From assembly GCF_001721685.1 (NCBI RefSeq), contig NZ_CP012502.1:124001-188000 (forward strand): 64,000 bases of DNA. Direction: 5' to 3'. A model generated the notes under the pieces. The model was not told where the DNA came from, ran no database searches, and saw only the letters and a program-made list of their open reading frames with translations. How positions within the stretch are numbered: position 1 is the first letter of the stretch; each line of letters begins with the position of its first letter. The stretch comes from Salisediminibacterium beveridgei (GTDB lineage Bacteria > Bacillota > Bacilli > Bacillales > Salisediminibacteriaceae). This document shows positions 56,232-64,000 of this stretch, one piece after another. The translations under genes and the position numbers were made by a program.

Positions 56232-57231
56232 ATCGATTGATCCGGCGATTGAACAGGCTGCGGCACTGATTCGTGGCGGAGAAGTGGTCGCATTCCCTAC
56301 AGAAACCGTCTACGGGCTCGGCGGTGACGCGACCAATGATGCGGCGATCAAACGGATCTTCGCCGCGAAAGGCCGGCCGGCGGATAACCCGTTGATCGTG
56401 CACGTAGCCTCGGTGGAAGAAGCGGCGGACTATACCCGCGACATCCCTTTGTTGGCCCGTGAATTAATGGATGCTTTCTGGCCGGGGCCGCTGACGATCA
56501 TCCTGCCCCACAACGGGACACTCTCGCCCTTAGTGACTGCCGGTCTTGATACGGTTGGCCTGCGTATGCCGGCGCACCCGGTTGCCAGACAGCTGATTGC
56601 AGCGACGGGCCGGCCGCTGGCCGCACCGAGCAGTAACCGTTCGGGCCGGCCGAGTCCAACGGAGGCGGCACATGTGTTAGACGACTTGAATGGGCGGATC
56701 CCGATGATTCTTGACGGTGGCTCTGCAGGGGTCGGACTGGAATCGACGGTTGTGGAAGTGATCGGTCAAACGGTTATGGTCCTGCGTCCTGGCGGGGTCA
56801 CACTCGAGGAACTGCGGCAGGTGAGCAGTGATGTAGTCGTTGACCCCGCACTTTCCATTGCAAAAGAGGCGCCGCGATCGCCCGGGATGAAATATACCCA
56901 TTACGCACCGGAAGTCCCCTTATTCCTCGTGGAAGGGGAACTCGATGCCCTCAAACAGGCAATCGAAGAAGCGAAACTCGATGGTGCGAGAACCGGCGCA
57001 CTCGTTGTCGATGAATGGCTCGGACTCTCCGGTGCCGACCAGGAAGTCACACTCGGAAAACGGGTGGATCTCCATGCGATCGGACGGGAGTTGTACCGCG
57101 CACTTCGCGAGTTCAAAGCGCGCGATGTGGATATTCTCTTCACTTGCACCTTCCCGGATGATCACCTCGGCGGGGCGATCATGAACCGGTTGACGAAAGC
57201 CAGTGAGGGCATACAAAAGTCAGATGCGTAA
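56173..57231 (+). CDS. ywlC: L-threonylcarbamoyladenylate synthase (Sua5/YwlC)
   Basis: A 352-residue two-domain enzyme that makes threonylcarbamoyl-AMP for the t6A37 tRNA modification. The YrdC domain (about 25-210) has GGEVVAFPTETVYGLGGDA, FAAKGRPADNPLIVHV and PSSNRSGRPSPT. The Sua5 domain follows the linker SPGMKYTHYAP and extends to the C-terminus. ATG 56173 follows GGAGGGG at 8 nt. The first 20 residues, VRSVGKVVDNAVNKSIDPA, are encoded by a string of DnaA boxes. Confidence 0.95.
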   Translation: MVLKTTVRSVGKVVDNAVNKSIDPAIEQAAALIRGGEVVAFPTETVYGLGGDATNDAAIKRIFAAKGRPADNPLIVHVASVEEAADYTRDIPLLARELMDAFWPGPLTIILPHNGTLSPLVTAGLDTVGLRMPAHPVARQLIAATGRPLAAPSSNRSGRPSPTEAAHVLDDLNGRIPMILDGGSAGVGLESTVVEVIGQTVMVLRPGGVTLEELRQVSSDVVVDPALSIAKEAPRSPGMKYTHYAPEVPLFLVEGELDALKQAIEEAKLDGARTGALVVDEWLGLSGADQEVTLGKRVDLHAIGRELYRALREFKARDVDILFTCTFPDDHLGGAIMNRLTKASEGIQKSDA

Positions 57232-57334
57232 AACGTCTGAATTTTACGTGTGAAATGTTTGAACGATTTTGAATCAAGGAATGTGAATTGTGAAAGATAT
57301 GATAGAATAGAAGATGAAAATGGAGGTCATGTCA

Positions 57335-57985
57335 ATGACAAGAGTGCTGTTTGTCTGCACGGGTAATACGTGCAGAAGTCCGATGGCGGAGGCTCTGCTC
57401 GAGCATCGGAATAAAACTGATCACGTGGAAGCGGATTCTGCTGCCTTGCACGGGCTGGAAGGTGTACCCATGTCCGAAGGCACCAGACGCGTCCTGCAGA
57501 CCCGGGGAATCATGGAGAGTCATCAGTCTAAAATCCTCGATGAATTCCGGCTTCGAAGCGCGGACATTGTCCTGGCCATGACAGAGAGTCATAAACAAAG
57601 CCTGATCGATCAGTTCCCGGAAGCTGTGGAGAAAGTGTTTACGCTGAAAGAGTACACGGCGGATGATCCGGAGCTTTTGGACAAAATGGAACAGTTGAAG
57701 GCTCAGTATGCTGAAATGGAACTCGAGCGCGCGAAAATTCTCGCAGAGCATCAGGGGGAAGTGGAGACGTATAACGAAGAAGGCACGCTCTCCAATCAGA
57801 GTAAGATCGAAGAAAAACTCCTCAATGCCTTGCTGCCGTATCAGTCAGCGATCGATAAGCTTCAGTGGGACATGCCGTCACTGGATATTCCCGACCCGTT
57901 TGGTGGCGAAGAAGAAGAGTACGAAGCCGTTTATGAAGAAATCAACCAGGCCATTACGCGACTTCTGGAAAAAATTGAAAACTGA
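57335..57985 (+). CDS. ywlE: Protein arginine phosphatase YwlE (low-molecular-weight PTP fold), with insertion
   Basis: A 216-residue LMW-PTP-fold phosphatase. Active-site loop [10 protein letters not shown] has Cys8 and Arg14. Thr12 equals the Thr that gives B. subtilis YwlE its phosphoarginine specificity. The general acid is Asp187 in DIPDPFGG. B. subtilis YwlE has about 150 residues; here about 70 extra charged helical residues (about 112-183) are inserted just before the general-acid loop. ATG 57335 has GGAGG 8 nt upstream. It would reverse McsB phosphorylation of proteins; partner specificity may be altered. Confidence 0.9.
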   Translation: MTRVLFVCTGNTCRSPMAEALLEHRNKTDHVEADSAALHGLEGVPMSEGTRRVLQTRGIMESHQSKILDEFRLRSADIVLAMTESHKQSLIDQFPEAVEKVFTLKEYTADDPELLDKMEQLKAQYAEMELERAKILAEHQGEVETYNEEGTLSNQSKIEEKLLNALLPYQSAIDKLQWDMPSLDIPDPFGGEEEEYEAVYEEINQAITRLLEKIEN

Positions 57986-58071
57986 TCATCTTTTCACCAG
58001 GGAGCAAAGCCTCCCTGTTACATAGAAAACAACATGCATCTCAATTGGGGAGAAACAGGGGGACACTACAG

Positions 58072-59394
58072 ATGGATACGACGGCTTACCGCTTCAGCAT
58101 TACCAAAAAGATGGTGCTCGGCATCAGCTTAGTTGCAATCATTACATACACGGCAAGCGCTTTTTTTATTTTTTATTTATACGATATCATCGGTGACCAA
58201 CTCGGGTTAAATGAGAACACCTTCATGGCCCTGACGCTCGTATTGGGCGTGGCCTGGACAGCGGTGCTCGGGTATCTCGGGTCACTGGTTATCGTCAAAC
58301 CGCTCAGAAAAATAGAGGCCGCAGCCCGGCAAGTGGCACAGGGCGATATACGTGAGAAAGTGGACGTGCCGAAATCCGATGATGAACTTCGCGGCCTCGC
58401 CATTGCATACAATGACATGATTGACAGCCTCTCGGAGATGATCCACGACGTGAACGACACTTTTCAATTGACGAATCAACGGGTATTGGATATAAAAGAA
58501 GCATCAAGCGAAGCGGCGAATCAGGCAGAGACGATCAGCCAGACGGTCGACGACATCTCCAACGGCGCTCAGGAATCGTCGTCCTCCATTCAGGCCACCG
58601 CAGAAGCGATGGAAGACGTCCGGGGGACCGCAGAAAGCGTACAGAGCCACGCGGAAAAATCCGGGGAACTGTCCCGGGGAATGGTGGCAAGTTTGAACGA
58701 ATCACAAGCCGTCATTGCATCTCTCGTCACCGGCATTCAGCAGTTGGCGGAGAAAAATGAAACGTCCCTCACAGCCGTTCAGCGCCTTGACGACAATGCC
58801 CGAAAAGTCGGGGAGATCATTTCTCTCGTCGGTGACATTGCTGAACAGACCAATCTTCTCGCGTTGAATGCTTCCATTGAAGCAGCCCGCGCCGGGGAAC
58901 ACGGCAAAGGATTTGCCGTTGTGGCAGACGAAGTCCGAAAACTTGCGGACCAGTCGGGGAACGCCGTTCAGGGCATCACAGATCTGATTCAGACCATCCA
59001 GTCCGACGTGACCAATGTCGTTGCCCAGATCACCGAACAGGTGAAATCCGCCAATCACGAAGCGGAGAAAGGGACGAAGACGAATGAAGCCATCGTCACG
59101 ATGGGCGAAAGTGTGACCGAAGTGGCCGAGGCCGTCCAGGAAATTCTGCAGCTCGTTGAAAGCCAGGTAAGTACCATTGAGCGCACCGCGACCGAGGCAC
59201 AGACCGTTGCAGGCATTGCCGAACAAACTGCTGCCGGCACCGCAGACGTGACCGCAAGTACGGAAGAACAGACGGCTGTCATGCAGGAAGTGGCCTCCTC
59301 GGCGGAAATGCTCCTCGAGCAGGCAAAATCCCTGAAGGCCAGCATCGAAAAATTCAGTATTAACGAAGCGGCAACCGCTTCGAAAGGAGAATAA
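58072..59394 (+). CDS. Methyl-accepting chemotaxis protein without an extracellular sensor domain
   Basis: A 440-residue chemoreceptor. Two helices at about residues 14-37 and 51-75 are separated by only a short loop, so there is no external ligand domain. HAMP (about 76-130) and the signalling coiled coil follow, with tip [20 protein letters not shown]. Such receptors may sense membrane state, internal signals or partner proteins. ATG 58072 has GGGGG 9 nt upstream; the TTG at 58045 is less likely. The next gene, rpiB, starts 3 nt after its stop, which suggests co-transcription with a housekeeping gene. Confidence 0.9.
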   Translation: MDTTAYRFSITKKMVLGISLVAIITYTASAFFIFYLYDIIGDQLGLNENTFMALTLVLGVAWTAVLGYLGSLVIVKPLRKIEAAARQVAQGDIREKVDVPKSDDELRGLAIAYNDMIDSLSEMIHDVNDTFQLTNQRVLDIKEASSEAANQAETISQTVDDISNGAQESSSSIQATAEAMEDVRGTAESVQSHAEKSGELSRGMVASLNESQAVIASLVTGIQQLAEKNETSLTAVQRLDDNARKVGEIISLVGDIAEQTNLLALNASIEAARAGEHGKGFAVVADEVRKLADQSGNAVQGITDLIQTIQSDVTNVVAQITEQVKSANHEAEKGTKTNEAIVTMGESVTEVAEAVQEILQLVESQVSTIERTATEAQTVAGIAEQTAAGTADVTASTEEQTAVMQEVASSAEMLLEQAKSLKASIEKFSINEAATASKGE

Positions 59395-59397
59395 CGT

Positions 59398-59850
59398 ATG
59401 AAAATTGTGATCGGTTCAGACCATGCAGGATTTAATTTAAAAAGCGATATCATCAAAGTCGTCGAAGAATTGGGGCACGACGTAACCGACGTCGGCTGCG
59501 ACAGCGCAGAATCTGTGGACTACGCCGACTTTGGCATCAAAGCCTCGGAAATGGTGGCGAATGGTGAAATGGACCGCGGGATCGTCATCTGCGGCACCGG
59601 CATCGGCATGTCGATGTCAGCCAACAAAGTGAAAGGCATCCGCTGCGCCCTGGTACACGACCTCTTCACCGCCAAAGCGACCCGGGAACACAACGACTCC
59701 AACGTCCTCGCCATGGGCGAACGCATCATCGGACCGGGCCTCGCCCAGGAAATTGCCCGCACCTGGCTGACCACCGACTTTGAAGGCGGACGCCACGAAC
59801 GCCGCATCATGAAAGTCATGAACTACGAAAACGGCCAGCCAATCGACTGA
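59398..59850 (+). CDS. rpiB: Ribose-5-phosphate isomerase B
   Basis: A 150-residue RpiB/LacAB-fold isomerase interconverting ribose 5-phosphate and ribulose 5-phosphate. It starts KIVIGSDHAGFNLKSDII and has the catalytic Cys in ICGTGIGMSMSANK near residue 66, followed by GIRCALVHD and NDSNVLAMGERIIG. GAAAGGAG precedes the ATG. The ywlE-rpiB-ywlG order is that of Bacillus ywlE-ywlF-ywlG with a chemoreceptor inserted. Confidence 0.96.
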   Translation: MKIVIGSDHAGFNLKSDIIKVVEELGHDVTDVGCDSAESVDYADFGIKASEMVANGEMDRGIVICGTGIGMSMSANKVKGIRCALVHDLFTAKATREHNDSNVLAMGERIIGPGLAQEIARTWLTTDFEGGRHERRIMKVMNYENGQPID

Positions 59851-59877
59851 GACCGATCATACAAGGAGGGATCTCAC

Positions 59878-60429
59878 ATGTCAGCACATGAATGGACAAC
59901 CACCCTCACCACAGCACTCGATGAACTCCAGGAACAAGCGAACCTGAAACCAGGCCAACTCCTCGTCGCAGGCGTCAGTACCAGTGAAGTCCGCGGTGCC
60001 AAAATCGGCAGCAACAGCGCCGACGAAGTGGCATCAGCCCTTTTTGAAGCCTTCGCCGCATTCGCGGAAAAAACCGGCGCAGTGCTCGCTTTTCAGGGCT
60101 GCGAACACATTAATCGGGCGGTTACGGTACCGAGGAGCTATGCCGAAAAACACGGCCTTGAACCCGTCACGGTGGTTCCCGTGAAAAAAGCCGGCGGATC
60201 GATGGCAGCCCATGCCTACCGGCACCTTGAGGACCCTGTTGTCGTTGAAGGCGTGAAAGCAGACGCCGGAATCGACATCGGTGATACGCTGATTGGCATG
60301 CAGTTAAAAGCTGTCGCCGTTCCCGTCAGGACGAGCATCACAGACATTGGCGAAGCCCATGTCACCTTTGCCCGCACCCGACCGAAACTCATCGGCGGCG
60401 CGCGTGCTGCTTATGCGTTAGATGCGTAA
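59878..60429 (+). CDS. ywlG: TIGR01440/DUF436 family protein YwlG
   Basis: A 183-residue protein of the YwlG family, conserved upstream of glyA in Bacillus. Seen are QLLVAGVSTSEVRGAKIGSN, FQGCEHINRAVTVPR and GGSMAAHAY. The fold is predicted alpha/beta; no activity is established. AAGGAGGG precedes the ATG, 27 nt after the rpiB stop, so it is probably co-transcribed. A strong terminator follows, separating it from glyA, which differs from the B. subtilis arrangement because a GGDEF-EAL gene lies between. Confidence 0.92.
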   Translation: MSAHEWTTTLTTALDELQEQANLKPGQLLVAGVSTSEVRGAKIGSNSADEVASALFEAFAAFAEKTGAVLAFQGCEHINRAVTVPRSYAEKHGLEPVTVVPVKKAGGSMAAHAYRHLEDPVVVEGVKADAGIDIGDTLIGMQLKAVAVPVRTSITDIGEAHVTFARTRPKLIGGARAAYALDA

Positions 60430-60431
60430 AC

Positions 60432-60479
60432 AAAACACCCGGTAATGCAGGAAAAGCTGCAGCTGCCGGGTGTTTTTTT
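60432..60479 (+). terminator. Terminator after ywlG
   Basis: ACACCCGG pairs with CCGGGTGT, enclosing TGCAG/CTGCA, followed by TTTTTTT. Confidence 0.92.
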
Positions 60480-60582
60480 CGATACCGGTACCTTTCTTCG
60501 GTCTGCTGGTTCACGCCGGACAGAGGTGTATCATCGACGCTGAACTTTCACAATTCACATGTCGAATCATGACAGAACCTGT

Positions 60583-60588
60583 TATAAT
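60583..60588 (+). promoter_or_regulatory. -10 box of the GGDEF-EAL gene
   Basis: TATAAT 40 nt before the start codon; the -35 region is poor. It shows that the longer in-frame reading beginning at 60559 is not the real start. Confidence 0.5.
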
Positions 60589-60627
60589 TGGACTATTCTA
60601 AAAGCATTGAAAGCAGGGGGCAACAGC

Positions 60628-62727
60628 ATGAATGAGTACGGCAAAGGAGAGAATCTGATCTACACGGACCTTTTACACTGGGTAAAACGGCCAGGGATGG
60701 CGCACTTTAATGCGCTCTTTAAAGGCAGTGCACATGCGGTTTTAGTTCTCGACGCCAGGCAGCATGTCGTGTACTGCAATCCGCAGTTCACCAGTTTATT
60801 CGGTCATCAGCGGGAGGATATTGTCGAAAAACCGGTATTGGGGCTGTTTCAAGATAGCGGAGGGGCATTGAGTCCGCCGAACACACTCGATCGTGTGTTT
60901 AAAGGTGAAATGGTGATTGCTGAAACGGAACGGCAGGACATCGAAAAGAAACGGGTTCCGGTCCACTTGTTCGCCTACCCGCTGATCGATGACGATCAGG
61001 TCACCGGGGCAGTGGTGACGTATATTGACCGCACCGTGGCAGAGGGAAACCGTGAAATGGCGCTGCTGTTTGAGCGCTCCTTGAAAAATATTAATGACGG
61101 TGTGATGATTACCGATCAGAGCGGGACGATCATCTGGGTCAATCAGGCATTTGAGCGGATTACAGGCTACAGTGAAGAAGAAGCAAAGGGACAGAACCCG
61201 AGGATTCTGAACGCAGGCGTCCATACGAAGGCGTATTTCAATGCCATGTGGCAGTCACTCGAGAACCGGGGTTTTTGGCGCGGGGAAATTTGGAACAGGC
61301 GTAAGGACCAGTCCGTCTACCGCCAGCGGCTGTCGACTTCTCGTATGCAGAGCCCTGACGGGGAAACGTACTACATTGCAGTCATTCATGAGTTGTCCGA
61401 CCCGGATGATATCCAGGAACGACTGGCCACTCTGGAGACAACTGACCCTGTGACGGGGCTGTCAAACCGGGGGACGATGAAGTCGTTTATCCGGCGGAAA
61501 CTCAACCGGTCCGATTACAATCAGGACCGGTTTGCAGTCTTGACGATCGAAATCACCAATTTTCACGAGATTAACGATACGATCGGGCACAGCTTCGGAG
61601 ACAAGCTTTTGAAAGCGATTGCAGATCGCCTCTTGACCCTTGTACCGGATCCCGATTGCCTTGGCAGAATCGGAGGCGATGATTTCCTCGTGGTTCTTGA
61701 CGGGGAAGGGGATGAACTGGACGCGCCGATTAATGGACTGGTCGAACAGCTCGAGCAGGCATTTGCCATTGAAGACACGATGATTTACATTCAGCCGTCC
61801 GTCGGTGTGAGCCGGTTTCCGGTCGACTGTGATGACACAGATGATCTGATGCAGACGGCAACACTGGCTGTAGGCTATGCCCGGGAATCGGTCGTTGATC
61901 ATGTCAGCTATTTTTCGAAGACAAAAGCGGATGAGATCCGCAGACGGTTTTTGATTGCGAACCAGTTGAAAGGTGCCGCAAAACGTCAGGAATGGGAGCT
62001 GGTGTACCAGCCGATCGTGGATGTTCTTACTGGCAATCTGGTCAAAGTGGAAGCGCTCCTCAGATGGCAGAGTCATGAACTCGGCCGCGTTTCACCGGGG
62101 GAGTTCATCCCCATCGCCGAAAAAACAGGACAGATCATTGACATCGGGAAGTGGGTGCTTGAGGATGTCTGCAGTCAGTTGGCTTATTGGAGAAAAACAG
62201 GACGCAATGCCGTCCCGGTATCGGTGAACCTCTCCGTCCGTCAGCTTGAACAAGAGTCTTTTTCCACAGGGTTCAAAGGTATCCTGAAGCATTGGCGTAT
62301 CCCTTCAGAATGGATCCAGGTGGAAATCACTGAAACCCTGTCAAAAGGCAATCTTCCCCGTATACTCGTTAACCTGAACGCACTGAGCCGAATGGGCATC
62401 CGGATTGCCATCGACGATTTCGGTACCGGCTATTCCTCTTTTTCATATCTGACAGAGCTTGGGTTAAATGATATGAAAGTGGATCAGTCGTTCATTCGGG
62501 CCACTGCACAGGAAGCGGATACGGAGAAACTGGTCCGGGCCATGCTGCAAATCGCGGAAGGGCTTGGTCTTCAAACCGTGGCAGAGGGCGTGGAGACCGA
62601 ATGTCATCATGAGAAAATTAAAGCACTCGGTTTCACCTATGGTCAGGGCTACTACTACGCTCGGCCGCAACGAGCTGAAGTCTTCGAACGGGAGTGGCTT
62701 ACGACGAAGCAAAACAAGTCCATCTGA
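60628..62727 (+). CDS. PAS-PAS-GGDEF-EAL cyclic-di-GMP signalling protein
   Basis: A 699-residue cytoplasmic protein without membrane helices. PAS 1 covers about 25-130 and PAS 2 about 150-265 (GVMITDQSGTIIWVNQAFER, GFWRGEIWNRRKD). The GGDEF domain (about 275-430) has active-site sequence GGDDF near residue 350 instead of GGDEF or GGEEF. The EAL domain (about 440-690) has VEALLRW, IDDFGTGYSS, KVDQSFI and AEGVET, the residues expected of an active phosphodiesterase. Net activity is probably c-di-GMP hydrolysis, with the GGDDF domain perhaps regulatory. ATG 60628 follows GCAGGGGGC. Sits between ywlG and glyA. Confidence 0.93.
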   Translation: MNEYGKGENLIYTDLLHWVKRPGMAHFNALFKGSAHAVLVLDARQHVVYCNPQFTSLFGHQREDIVEKPVLGLFQDSGGALSPPNTLDRVFKGEMVIAETERQDIEKKRVPVHLFAYPLIDDDQVTGAVVTYIDRTVAEGNREMALLFERSLKNINDGVMITDQSGTIIWVNQAFERITGYSEEEAKGQNPRILNAGVHTKAYFNAMWQSLENRGFWRGEIWNRRKDQSVYRQRLSTSRMQSPDGETYYIAVIHELSDPDDIQERLATLETTDPVTGLSNRGTMKSFIRRKLNRSDYNQDRFAVLTIEITNFHEINDTIGHSFGDKLLKAIADRLLTLVPDPDCLGRIGGDDFLVVLDGEGDELDAPINGLVEQLEQAFAIEDTMIYIQPSVGVSRFPVDCDDTDDLMQTATLAVGYARESVVDHVSYFSKTKADEIRRRFLIANQLKGAAKRQEWELVYQPIVDVLTGNLVKVEALLRWQSHELGRVSPGEFIPIAEKTGQIIDIGKWVLEDVCSQLAYWRKTGRNAVPVSVNLSVRQLEQESFSTGFKGILKHWRIPSEWIQVEITETLSKGNLPRILVNLNALSRMGIRIAIDDFGTGYSSFSYLTELGLNDMKVDQSFIRATAQEADTEKLVRAMLQIAEGLGLQTVAEGVETECHHEKIKALGFTYGQGYYYARPQRAEVFEREWLTTKQNKSI

Positions 62728-62947
62728 TGGGGATTGTCATAAGCTTCATTGATAAATTCAGGGAATATTGTGACTTTTTCATTTTGTATACGCATACATC
62801 GGTCTGACTTGTGAAAAACTGTTTTACAAGTGCGCTTCTCCGTTGTAGAATAAGCGTTAATGAATGTTCGATTATGTGACCGTCGTGTTTAGGAACAGAC
62901 AAGTTTTCAGCGCGCAGATGCGTGACGATCAGGGAGGTTTTTTAGGA
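62728..62947 (+). other. Intergenic region upstream of glyA
   Basis: 220 nt without a gene. It contains the glyA ribosome site GGGAGG and one PurR-box-like half site, AATGTTCGATTA at 62863-62874. No clear terminator for the upstream gene is visible. Confidence 0.4.
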
Positions 62948-64000
62948 ATGAGAACATTGGAACGTCGAGATCTCGTTGAGTTAAAAGCACAGGATGCTGA
63001 AGTGTTCGCTGCCATCGAAGCGGAGCGAAAGCGCCAGCAGGACAACATCGAACTGATTGCCTCGGAAAACTTCGTGTCCGAAGCAGTCATGGAAACCCAG
63101 GGCTCCGTTCTGACCAACAAATACGCCGAAGGCTATCCGGAGAAGCGCTATTACGGAGGCTGTGAACACGTGGATGTCGCTGAAAATCTCGCCCGCGACC
63201 GGGCCAAGCAGATTTTCGGCGCGGAGCACGCGAACGTGCAGCCACACTCGGGCGCACAGGCAAACATGGCGGTGTACTATGCGTTGCTCGAGCATGGGGA
63301 CACGGTTCTCGGCATGAACCTCTCGCATGGAGGACACCTGACGCACGGAAGTCCGGTGAACTTCAGCGGCAAGCAGTTCAATTTCGTCGACTACGGCGTG
63401 GACAAAGACACCGGACTGCTTGAATATGAAGACGTTTTGGCGAAAGCTCGTGAGCATCAGCCGAAGATGATCGTTGCAGGCGCAAGTGCCTATCCGCGTG
63501 AAATTGATTTCGCCCGTTTCCGCGAAATCGCCGACGAAGTCGGTGCGTACCTGATGGTCGACATGGCCCATATTGCAGGACTTGTTGCGACAGGAGAACA
63601 TCAGAGTCCTGTGCCGTATGCCGATGTGGTAACCACCACGACCCACAAGACCCTTCGCGGCCCACGCGGTGGGATGATCCTCTGTAAAGAGGAGTATGCC
63701 AAGAAAGTGGACAAGTCCATTTTCCCAGGTGTTCAGGGTGGTCCATTGATGCACGTTATTGCAGCGAAGGCTGTGTCGTTCGGTGAAGTGTTGACCGATG
63801 ACTTCAAGGCATACACGAAGCAGATTAAACTCAATGCAAGAGCGCTTGCTGAGTCATTGATAGCGGAAGGTGTGAACCTCGTGTCATCCGGCACAGACAA
63901 TCACCTCGTGCTGCTCGATCTCAGAGGGCTGGAGCTGACCGGTAAAGTGGCCGAAGCTGCGCTTGATTCGGTGGGAATCACGACGAATAAAAATACGATC
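62948..64000 (+). CDS. glyA: Serine hydroxymethyltransferase, N-terminal part (truncated by window edge)
   Basis: 351 codons are open to the end of the window; the full enzyme is usually about 412 residues. It interconverts serine and glycine with tetrahydrofolate, using PLP. Seen are [19 protein letters not shown], the substrate region [28 protein letters not shown], and the PLP lysine in [20 protein letters not shown] precedes the ATG by about 10 nt. The ywlG-glyA neighbourhood is typical of Bacillus. Confidence 0.97.
   Translation, partial: MRTLERRDLVELKAQDAEVFAAIEAERKRQQDNIELIASENFVSEAVMETQGSVLTNKYAEGYPEKRYYGGCEHVDVAENLARDRAKQIFGAEHANVQPHSGAQANMAVYYALLEHGDTVLGMNLSHGGHLTHGSPVNFSGKQFNFVDYGVDKDTGLLEYEDVLAKAREHQPKMIVAGASAYPREIDFARFREIADEVGAYLMVDMAHIAGLVATGEHQSPVPYADVVTTTTHKTLRGPRGGMILCKEEYAKKVDKSIFPGVQGGPLMHVIAAKAVSFGEVLTDDFKAYTKQIKLNARALAESLIAEGVNLVSSGTDNHLVLLDLRGLELTGKVAEAALDSVGITTNKNTI

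Noticed and set aside
62863..62874. PurR box upstream of glyA
   Set aside because: Only one half site with a mismatch was found, without a partner at the usual spacing.

Overview
The window is chromosomal DNA from a Bacillaceae member, most likely a haloalkaliphile of the Salisediminibacterium / 'Bacillus selenitireducens' type. The reasons are: the B. subtilis-like backbone (ywiB-argS; fadF-acdA-rpoE-pyrG-spo0F-fba-tal-murA-rho-rpmE-tdk; prfA-prmC-ywlC-ywlE-rpiB-ywlG-glyA); strong GGAGG ribosome binding sites with frequent GTG starts; strongly acidic proteins, including lipoproteins with long Asp/Glu/Asn linkers; and sigma-A, FadR, cre and CTP-attenuation signals of the Bacillus type. The genus is an inference. 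No rRNA, tRNA, insertion sequence, prophage or CRISPR array was seen.

Layout. 1-8.3 kb: end of agmatinase, a convergent M20 peptidase, and a five-gene oligopeptide ABC transporter ending in an XRE-cupin regulator. 8.4-12.6 kb: ywiB-argS and a chemoreceptor with a sigma-D-like promoter. 12.8-19.8 kb: a visibly AT-richer catabolic operon (DeoR regulator, DtnK-like kinase, PdxA2, TRAP transporter, alpha/beta hydrolase), predicted to import and degrade D-threonate or a close relative. 19.9-23.2 kb: YtrA-type regulator with an ABC transporter. 23.2-27.3 kb (minus strand): a tight four-gene operon of a divergent spermidine-synthase-like enzyme, an autoinducer-synthase-like acyltransferase, an unknown protein and an ABC exporter fused to a cyclic-nucleotide-binding domain. 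This is the best candidate here for an undescribed system. 27.5-39.3 kb: XapX protein, then fatty/branched acid oxidation (fadF, thiolase, hbd, two acyl-CoA dehydrogenases, meaB, icmF), with an exact FadR operator and a cre-like box.

39.4-49.9 kb: rpoE, pyrG with a GGGCTC-type CTP-sensing leader, ywjG, spo0F, fba with a long structured leader, tal, murA, rho, a zinc-independent type L31 gene, and tdk. 50.1-53.8 kb: a second chemoreceptor and a CoA-disulfide-reductase-like enzyme. 54.0-64.0 kb: prfA, prmC, ywlC, ywlE (with an unusual insertion), a third chemoreceptor, rpiB, ywlG, a PAS-GGDEF-EAL protein and the start of glyA. A cluster of DnaA boxes spans prmC and the start of ywlC. Three copies of a roughly 58-nt palindromic repeat lie between 40.1 and 52.4 kb.

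Functionally, beta-oxidation and IcmF feed acyl-CoAs into central metabolism. Fba, Tal and RpiB link glycolysis and the pentose phosphate pathway. The threonate route would yield dihydroxyacetone phosphate for Fba. All functional assignments come from reading motifs by eye; no database search was run.
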